A DNA stretch of 5,315 bases from positions 1 to 5,315 of the forward strand of contig JAGACI010000066.1 in assembly GCA_017614185.1 (NCBI GenBank). The letters are read 5' to 3'. The position numbers and the translations under genes are program-made. The notes under the pieces were generated by a model that saw only the letters and a list, made by a program, of their open reading frames with translations, did not search any database and was not told where the DNA came from. Source of the stretch: Lachnospiraceae bacterium (GTDB lineage Bacteria; Bacillota_A; Clostridia; Lachnospirales; Lachnospiraceae). This document shows, in pieces, positions 1 through 5,315 of the stretch. Within the stretch, counting starts at the first letter, position 1. Every line of letters begins with the position of its first letter.

Positions 1-3000
1 AAACACTTTCACACCATAGCTTACCGCCCATGATTTCCGCAAAACGTCTCGAGATATCAAGGCCAAGTCCCGTTCCCTGGATGCCGACATTTTTCTCTTC
101 ATCAAGTCTTTCATACGCGGTGAAGAGCTTCTCCATATCCTCTTCTTTTACTCCTATACCGGTATCTTTTACAGTGAAGCGAAGGTCAACCATGTCGTCA
201 CGTCGCTCTTCCATAAATACATTTAACGTAAATCCACCGTGCTCGGTATATTTAACTGCGTTGGTTAAGAGGTTTAATATTATCTGCTTGATTTTGCCGG
301 AATCACCGTAGAGTCTTGAAGGCATGATTTCATCAACCATAACTTCAAACGTAAGATCCTTTTGGGCACTTCGAACCTTAATCATTGAGACAAGTGCTCT
401 CAAAAGATCTTTTACATCATATTCGGTTTCGACAAGATTCATCTTGCCTGATTCAATCTTTGAAATATCAAGGAGGTCATTGATGAGTCCAAGGAGAGAC
501 TCGGTTGCGTTCCTTATATCAAGGCCGTAGTTAATCATCGACATGAAGTATGCCTGAGGGACACCTGTCGCATCTTCTCTGAGTATCATCTCATCCATAC
601 CCATTATGGTATTAATAGGAGTTCTTATTTCATGCGACATGTTCGCAAGGAATCTTGACTTGGCTGTATTGGCTCTCTCCGCCTCTTCTTTGGCCAGTCT
701 GATCTCATCATACTGTCTTCTGATGATGGTTCCCGTCATGAATCTCCATACAATAATACCTGCAATGCCTGCTATCAATACTCCTGCGAGGATTCGAAGA
801 ATCAAAAGCTCAGCAAGACGTGGTTTCTTGGTAATCTTGTAGACCTCATCCTGAAGCACCTTTTCTGTGCTGTTATCTAAAATCTGGATGTGAAGTGCGT
901 AATTTCCATACTTTAGTCCGGTATATTCAAGAGAAGTAAGCTTGCTTCTCTCAGCAGTAATACCATCATCTCCGGCTCCTTCAAGGTAAACCCGCACTGT
1001 GGGATTAGTCATAGTGTAGTCAAGAATAGCCGGAGTAATCTGAATACGCCCTGTCTCTGCGGGAATCGTATAATTTCCTTCTTCATCAGGGATAATAGGA
1101 TTGTTGTTAAACAATACCGATTGAATACCAACTTTGATTTCTGAATTGCTCGCAAAGAAATGATTGATATTCACTCTGCTGACTCCGGTTCTTCCTGATA
1201 TAAAAAGATTTCCGTCATCATCCACTGCACTGTAGGCATTACTTGTAGGTGTACTCGTAAGGCCGTTTGCAATAGTGTAAATATCATAATCAACTACGTT
1301 GTTTTCAAGCAGCGAATCTTTGTCAACGCAGTAAACACCATATGATGACAATACCCATAGATTGTCGCTGTCATCATAATAGACATCATAGTTATTGTTG
1401 TAAGGGAATGAAGAAATATTTATAATCGAACCATTCTTCATGTATTCAATTGAGTTGGATGTGATAATCCAGAATACTCCCTTATCTTCATCCCACTTCA
1501 TTCGCATAATAACGTCGCTTGTAAGGCCGTTATCTCTTCCGATGTTTGTAACCTTGTCACCCTGGATTACATACATACCATCGCCATCAGATCCGGCATA
1601 TATCTCACCTTTCTGTCCTTCTGCAACGGTAAGTAAAACCGTGTTCTTTATTCCATCCTCAACCCCGTAAGTCTTCATAATCTCACCATATTGAATTCTG
1701 GCGAGTCCTCCGTTTGTTCCGACAAGCACAGAGCCGTCACTTGCATTGACAACACACCTTGTCTCGTTGCTTGGCATTCCGTCATCAACGGTATAATTCC
1801 TTATCTCTCCGTCTCTTCTTAAGCATACAACACCAAGGTCATGGGTAAATGTTGCTATCCAAAGGTTTCCAAACTTATCTTCATTAATGCACCTTATTCT
1901 CGCATCACCGATAAACTCGGTAAGTTCGTTGTTGATTACCTTTCCTGACTTATCAAGAATCTGAAGTCCTTTATCGGTTCCGACATAAAGTGTCCCATCT
2001 TTGATATATGTCGCATTGACAACCTCTTCCGTAAGATCTGTTGTTCCGGTCAAATCAGAAAAGTTGTTTGTAACAATTTTCATAACACCCTGAGTAGATG
2101 ATGCAACCCACATATTGCCCTGATAATCGGATGTCATCATCTCAATTGCACTGTTCATGGGTGTATGCTCCAAAACAATGAATCTGTTATTCTCATCGAG
2201 ATACCCCATAACTGTGGTGGATGAAAGCCAGATTTTTCCGCAGTCATAGTTAATCCAATGAATGTTTTCAGTCGGAGCCACGCTTATTCTCTCAAAGTTG
2301 CCTGCCTTTTCTCCGAATGCACCATGATAAACCGAATCAGTTTCGGTGCAAAGATATAATTTTGTTGGGTCCAAAGGATCTGTAAGAAATGTTGAGATGG
2401 TTTCAATGCCAAGGTCTTCACTTGTGAAGTAGTCTTTAAGGACACCGTCTTCGATACTGAAAATTGCTCCGTTTCTGGTCTGACCGTAAATCAGATTACC
2501 GGGGCCCTTTTCTAGTTTAAGTACTCTTTGGGTATTAATCTTTGGATTATCAATCACATGAAGATTCATTGCCTTGTCAGCATAGCAGACTCCGGCCGTA
2601 GAACCTATATAGACATTCTCGTTCTCGTCTTCGGCAAAGATTCGGATAGACGAAGAAGGAAGGCCCTCTCTGTAGGTAAAATGAATGCTTTCATTACCGT
2701 CAAGGACCACTACTCCGTTATCATTGGTTCCGACCCAGATTCGTCCCTTGCTGTCCTCCAAGAACGCTCTGCCGCTTGTAAGGCCGTCGGAAGTATCAAG
2801 TCTTTCGAATCTTGAGCCGTCATAACGAATTATTCCCGAATAACTTCCTATCCATACATAACCGTCCGATGAGCCTAAGATAAAGTTGGCATCCGACGTC
2901 GGAAGGCCATTTGTTGCATCATAAATCTCGGTGGTGTAGCCCACACCTTCAAGCTGACCTGAAGCTGCATAGCCTCCTCCGATTTCATTTGTTTTAGCGT

Positions 3001-3073
3001 CCGCCTTTATCACGGGCAGAACCAGCATTAAACCTATAAAAATGGGTAAAAACCTGATTGATTTGTTTTTCAT
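1..3073 (-). CDS. Two-component propeller sensor histidine kinase, HTCS-like (C-terminus cut by window edge)
   Basis: This is a large membrane sensor kinase, open for all 1024 visible residues and continuing past the left edge. Residues 1-26 form a signal peptide (KNKSIR, hydrophobic core, ADA before the likely cleavage). About 14 repeats of roughly 40 residues cover 45-645, with Reg_prop motifs such as DGYVWIG (70-76), KGRIWVG (109-115), QGNMWVA (318-324) and FGNLWIA (401-407), and GLPT/GLTS turns at 56, 97, 137, 516 and 604. This fits two seven-bladed propellers. A Y_Y_Y domain follows (about 646-745; YTGLKYGNYALHIQI at 717-731), then one helix (about 755-779). The DHp helix carries the phospho-accepting H814 in FLANMSHEIRTP. 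The ATPase domain shows the N box (N934, N938), G1 DTGIG (970-974), the F-box region (F984, Y987) and G2 GTGLGL (1000-1005), so the kinase core looks active. No HAMP or PAS is visible. In Bacteroidetes such proteins sense glycan fragments; the ligand here is unknown. Receiver or DNA-binding domains may follow outside the window. The ATG start is supported by a ribosome binding site and the signal peptide. Confidence 0.93.
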   Translation of the reverse strand, partial: MKNKSIRFLPIFIGLMLVLPVIKADAKTNEIGGGYAASGQLEGVGYTTEIYDATNGLPTSDANFILGSSDGYVWIGSYSGIIRYDGSRFERLDTSDGLTSGRAFLEDSKGRIWVGTNDNGVVVLDGNESIHFTYREGLPSSSIRIFAEDENENVYIGSTAGVCYADKAMNLHVIDNPKINTQRVLKLEKGPGNLIYGQTRNGAIFSIEDGVLKDYFTSEDLGIETISTFLTDPLDPTKLYLCTETDSVYHGAFGEKAGNFERISVAPTENIHWINYDCGKIWLSSTTVMGYLDENNRFIVLEHTPMNSAIEMMTSDYQGNMWVASSTQGVMKIVTNNFSDLTGTTDLTEEVVNATYIKDGTLYVGTDKGLQILDKSGKVINNELTEFIGDARIRCINEDKFGNLWIATFTHDLGVVCLRRDGEIRNYTVDDGMPSNETRCVVNASDGSVLVGTNGGLARIQYGEIMKTYGVEDGIKNTVLLTVAEGQKGEIYAGSDGDGMYVIQGDKVTNIGRDNGLTSDVIMRMKWDEDKGVFWIITSNSIEYMKNGSIINISSFPYNNNYDVYYDDSDNLWVLSSYGVYCVDKDSLLENNVVDYDIYTIANGLTSTPTSNAYSAVDDDGNLFISGRTGVSRVNINHFFASNSEIKVGIQSVLFNNNPIIPDEEGNYTIPAETGRIQITPAILDYTMTNPTVRVYLEGAGDDGITAERSKLTSLEYTGLKYGNYALHIQILDNSTEKVLQDEVYKITKKPRLAELLILRILAGVLIAGIAGIIVWRFMTGTIIRRQYDEIRLAKEEAERANTAKSRFLANMSHEIRTPINTIMGMDEMILREDATGVPQAYFMSMINYGLDIRNATESLLGLINDLLDISKIESGKMNLVETEYDVKDLLRALVSMIKVRSAQKDLTFEVMVDEIMPSRLYGDSGKIKQIILNLLTNAVKYTEHGGFTLNVFMEERRDDMVDLRFTVKDTGIGVKEEDMEKLFTAYERLDEEKNVGIQGTGLGLDISRRFAEIMGGKLWCESV
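1516..1530 (-). repeat. 15-base coding repeat, copy 2 (propeller blade junction)
   Basis: This copy is identical to the 15-mer at 2773-2787 and encodes the GLTS turn at residues 516-519 of the kinase. A shorter match (gtaaggccgtt, 1257-1267) lies at the GLTS turn at residues 604-607. The copies sit in the two separate propellers, which fits blade duplication or strong codon preference at a conserved motif. Confidence 0.6.
2773..2787 (-). repeat. 15-base coding repeat, copy 1 (propeller blade junction)
   Basis: The plus-strand 15-mer cgcttgtaaggccgt is found here and, identical, at 1516-1530. On the coding strand it covers the GLTS turn at residues 97-100, at the junction between two propeller blades. 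It is an internal coding repeat of the kinase gene and not a mobile or regulatory repeat. Confidence 0.6.
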
Positions 3074-3083
3074 AATCCGGGCA

Positions 3084-3090
3084 CCCTCCG
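3084..3090 (-). promoter_or_regulatory. Ribosome binding site of the propeller sensor kinase, in the 18-base gap
   Basis: The minus strand reads CGGAGGG starting one base after the TAG stop of the HD-GYP gene, and 10 bases before the ATG of the kinase. The gap between the two genes is only 18 bases, which leaves no room for a promoter or terminator there. The kinase is therefore most likely translated from the same message as the HD-GYP gene. Confidence 0.85.
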
Positions 3091-3091
3091 T

Positions 3092-5245
3092 CTAAGCTTC
3101 TTCATGGTACTTTCTAAGCACAGTCTTTACTTCGCTTAGAGAGTCAATAAATACTTCAACAACTTTGGGATCAAATTGGGTTCCCGAACCTTCTTTTATT
3201 ATTTCAAGCGCCTTTTCAAGAGTAAACGGTGGCTTATATACACGTGGCGACGTCAAAGCATCAAACACATCGGCTACCGCCATAATTCTTGCAGACAAAG
3301 GAATGACCTCACCGTGAAGACCCTCGGGGTAGCCCTTGCCATCCCATCTCTCATGGTGATATCCCGCCATGTTTCTTGCTTCCTTAAGATAGTTTTCGCC
3401 ACTCACCGTACTGATGGCGTTCTCAAGAAGATTCTTGCCTATAGTGGTATGAGTCTTCATGATTTCGAATTCCTCGTCAGTAAGCTTTCCGGGTTTGTTG
3501 AGGATACGGTCAGAGATATTAATCTTTCCAACATCATGAAGAGGCGCAGATCTTATAACATCTGACATGTATTTCGCATCAATCTTCTCTGCGTAGTAGC
3601 CTTTCCTTTTAAGGCCCTCAACTATTATCCTCACAAATGCCGCAGTCTTTTGAATATGAGCGCCTGTATCGGAGTCACGATTCTCGACCATATCTGCCAT
3701 TGTTATGATAAGGCCGTCCTGCATTTTGGCAGTGGCATCCGAAAAATGCCTTAGACTTCGCAGTTGCTCTGTCTGGTTAAGTGACATCGAGCAAATGGCA
3801 TGATAAAGCTTTTCTACCTCGTCATCGGTTCTTATATCGAGGGCACGGATTCTCTTGACATTTTTATCAAGCTTCTTCAGATCCGCACCGACCTTAATGA
3901 AGTTTTCAACGCAAATGGCAATGCTGTTTATCGGATACGTAATATACACATCTGTATCCCAAAGTCCAAATGCCAGAATAAGGATGAAGAATCCTGCAAG
4001 GATAAGAGCAACCTTAAGAACGAACATACTTAGCTTTTCTGCCAGGTAGTCAAGAGAAACATCAGCGCCTACATAAGCAACACACATGCCCAAGCTGTCT
4101 CTTACAGGATAATAGACTGTTTCGACCCAATTCCATGCCTGACTGTTTGATTCAATCGGCTCAATCTCCTCACCCGCGAGAAGCTTGGGAAGAATGGGCA
4201 AAAAGGCTTCTTCTATCGGGACGAAATCACCGGGTTTGTAATATTCGCCTTCACCTTCGACATCCAGATCAAATATGAATGTACAGCCATCCTGCGAAAC
4301 CTTTAAAGCATAAAGATATTGAACACCCTGTGCATTTTCTTTTATGCTATAAAGAAGTTTCTCCGTTTCAATATAACCTTCAGCCATCCGGCCCTTTTTT
4401 ATATAATCGGCAACCCTGTCTCCGTCTATGATTTCTGCAGCAAATTTGGCCGCATTACGAGCGGTATTGGCCTTCTCTTCTTTTGCAAAATCGAAATACA
4501 GCTTTGAACCTATTGCAGCAATCAGGACTACAAGTGCAAGAAGCGCTCCCATCAGAGTAATTGTAATTCTCTTTCTGATGGTTTTACGGGTGCCCCTCCC
4601 CCATTCCTTCATTGCCTTTAACTGTTCATTGGTAAGACTTTTTTGCCTGTATGAATTCTCATTAATAAGATCAATGACGTGTTTTGGCGTAACAATAATT
4701 GCTATTACTGCAACAGCATCGGCAAGGCCTTTATCAAGAATATTAAGAAGTATATTTACAATGAAAAATGCCGGGAATACCGGAAGATTGGTTGCAGCAG
4801 CAAAAGACTCTGCAGACTCACCTATTACAGGGTTCTGCGCTTCATGAAACAATCCCCACTGAACAAAGGAACTTAAACTTCCGCTTACAAACGCCAGTGA
4901 AAGGACAAACAGAACCGTATTTTTGACTTTCTGAAACTCGAAATGCTTTACAAATCTTGAAGTCATAAGCGCCATGATGGCGTTTATAAAAGCAAAATAC
5001 AAAGCGTGTTTATTGAAAATCGTGCAAACTATATTGGTAATGACCGCAACAAGGACACCGGGGAAGAATCCTCCCAGAGCTGAAACCGCTATGGTACCTA
5101 CCGTATCAAGAAAGATTGGCAGGTTCCATCGGTAAGTAATATATGATAACAGCACATTAACCAACACACCAAGTATTATTGTAATTAACATAGGCGTGCC
5201 GTTACGTCTCGAACCCGAATCAGGTTTTGGTTGATATGGTTTCAC
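3092..5245 (-). CDS. Membrane-bound HD-GYP cyclic-di-GMP phosphodiesterase with ECF-S-like, Cache-like and HAMP-like sensor regions
   Basis: This 717-residue membrane protein probably hydrolyses cyclic-di-GMP in the cytoplasm in response to signals sensed in and outside the membrane. Residues 19-190 hold about five or six hydrophobic helices. The stretch around 44-72 (LDTVGTIAVSALGGFFPG) resembles the S component of ECF vitamin transporters; this match is by eye. A helix at 227-250, an extracytoplasmic part at 251-405 ending in YYPVRDSLGMCVAYVGADVS (379-398), and a helix at 407-429 form a Cache-like sensor. Residues 434-490 look like a HAMP linker (P438, DDE at 474-476). The HD-GYP domain spans about 505-715 and keeps the family's metal and signature residues: ENRDSDTGAH (521-530), HD with downstream K (H570, D571, K574), H599, HHERWDGKGYP (630-640) and VAD (657-659). 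It should therefore be active. The start is GTG, chosen because a GGAGG site lies 9 bases upstream; the first internal ATG is residue 19, within the first helix. It precedes the sensor kinase by 18 bases. Confidence 0.93.
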   Translation of the reverse strand: MKPYQPKPDSGSRRNGTPMLITIILGVLVNVLLSYITYRWNLPIFLDTVGTIAVSALGGFFPGVLVAVITNIVCTIFNKHALYFAFINAIMALMTSRFVKHFEFQKVKNTVLFVLSLAFVSGSLSSFVQWGLFHEAQNPVIGESAESFAAATNLPVFPAFFIVNILLNILDKGLADAVAVIAIIVTPKHVIDLINENSYRQKSLTNEQLKAMKEWGRGTRKTIRKRITITLMGALLALVVLIAAIGSKLYFDFAKEEKANTARNAAKFAAEIIDGDRVADYIKKGRMAEGYIETEKLLYSIKENAQGVQYLYALKVSQDGCTFIFDLDVEGEGEYYKPGDFVPIEEAFLPILPKLLAGEEIEPIESNSQAWNWVETVYYPVRDSLGMCVAYVGADVSLDYLAEKLSMFVLKVALILAGFFILILAFGLWDTDVYITYPINSIAICVENFIKVGADLKKLDKNVKRIRALDIRTDDEVEKLYHAICSMSLNQTEQLRSLRHFSDATAKMQDGLIITMADMVENRDSDTGAHIQKTAAFVRIIVEGLKRKGYYAEKIDAKYMSDVIRSAPLHDVGKINISDRILNKPGKLTDEEFEIMKTHTTIGKNLLENAISTVSGENYLKEARNMAGYHHERWDGKGYPEGLHGEVIPLSARIMAVADVFDALTSPRVYKPPFTLEKALEIIKEGSGTQFDPKVVEVFIDSLSEVKTVLRKYHEEA

Positions 5246-5315
5246 TTCCCTGTTCCTCCGTAAAATCCTGACAGATAATACAAATTCCCCTAGAAAAAGC
5301 TATGAAAAAACTCTC
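5246..5315 (-). other. Upstream region of the operon, cut by the window edge
   Basis: These 70 bases hold no gene. Read on the minus strand they begin with GAGAG and a run of six T, then an imperfect direct repeat (TTTTTCATAG, then TTTTTCTAG, starting 11 bases apart), a possible -10 box TATTAT (5275-5280) and the ribosome binding site. No convincing -35 box sits 16-18 bases upstream of TATTAT, so a promoter here is only possible. The T run could be the tail of a terminator whose stem lies mostly outside the window. Confidence 0.4.
5255..5260 (-). promoter_or_regulatory. Ribosome binding site of the HD-GYP gene (decides the GTG start)
   Basis: The minus strand reads CGGAGG here, a near-perfect Shine-Dalgarno core, 9 bases before a GTG codon. 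No ATG lies in frame between this site and residue 19 of the product, and that later ATG would cut into the first membrane helix. The site is the main reason for choosing GTG as the start. Confidence 0.8.

Noticed and set aside
30..842. Several plus-strand open frames of 68-93 codons opposite the kinase core
   Set aside because: The minus-strand frame carries the H, N, G1 and G2 boxes without a break. The plus-strand products are low in complexity (Ser-rich) and match nothing I recognise.
2528..2815. Open frame of 95 codons on the plus strand
   Set aside because: It lies opposite well-formed propeller blades of the kinase and shows no domain or clear ribosome binding context.
3074..3091. Terminator between the two genes
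   Set aside because: The gap is only 18 bases, has no hairpin with a T run, and is partly used by the ribosome binding site.
3176..3565. Open frame of 129 codons on the plus strand
   Set aside because: It lies fully opposite the conserved HD-GYP domain, whose motifs are intact on the minus strand. Its product shows no recognisable domain, so it is a shadow frame.
3711..3720. A further copy of the aaggccgt sequence inside the HD-GYP gene
   Set aside because: It encodes an unrelated DGLI segment in a different protein and is only a short match, so chance or codon preference explains it.
3092..3733. Possible degenerate or inactive HD-GYP domain
   Set aside because: All expected signature residues (E521, H530, H570, D571, K574, H599, H630, H631, D659 and the GYP motif at 638-640) are present, so there is no sign of inactivation.
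4428..4847. Open frame of 139 codons on the plus strand, with overlapping smaller frames
   Set aside because: It lies opposite the membrane helices and Cache start of the HD-GYP protein. Long open antisense frames are common opposite hydrophobic coding sequence, and no family features are visible.
5275..5280. TATTAT as a -10 promoter box on the minus strand
   Set aside because: The hexamer is good and its distance to the GTG start is plausible, but no -35-like hexamer sits 16-18 bases upstream and it lacks a proper TGn extension. I do not call it as a promoter.

Overview
The window holds two genes, both on the minus strand, read from right to left. They are tightly packed and probably form one operon. 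No gene on the plus strand can be supported, and I see no RNA gene, mobile element, CRISPR array or origin.

The sequence is moderately AT-leaning. Both genes have strong GGAGG ribosome binding sites, and the protein style (Cache/HAMP/HD-GYP protein, propeller-type sensor kinase with no HAMP or PAS) suggests an anaerobic Firmicute of the Lachnospiraceae kind (Butyrivibrio or relatives). This assignment is an inference from sequence style, not from a marker gene.

Layout: positions 5315-5246 are a short upstream region with T-tracts and a ribosome binding site. Positions 5245-3092 encode a 717-residue membrane protein. It has an N-terminal multi-span region resembling an ECF transporter S component, then an extracytoplasmic Cache-like sensor, a HAMP-like linker and a complete HD-GYP cyclic-di-GMP phosphodiesterase domain. 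After an 18-base gap, positions 3073-1 encode the first 1024 residues of a very large sensor histidine kinase that runs off the left edge. It has a signal peptide, about 14 beta-propeller blades (two seven-bladed propellers), a Y_Y_Y domain, one membrane helix, and HisKA and HATPase domains. Any receiver or output domain lies outside the window.

Together the genes look like an environmental sensing cassette: one membrane receptor that would lower cyclic-di-GMP on a signal, and one extracellular propeller receptor, of the type that senses polysaccharide fragments in Bacteroidetes, that would start a phosphorelay. The joint role is inferred from gene order. Both families are known. The combination and sensor architectures deserve attention, but I see no clearly new system.
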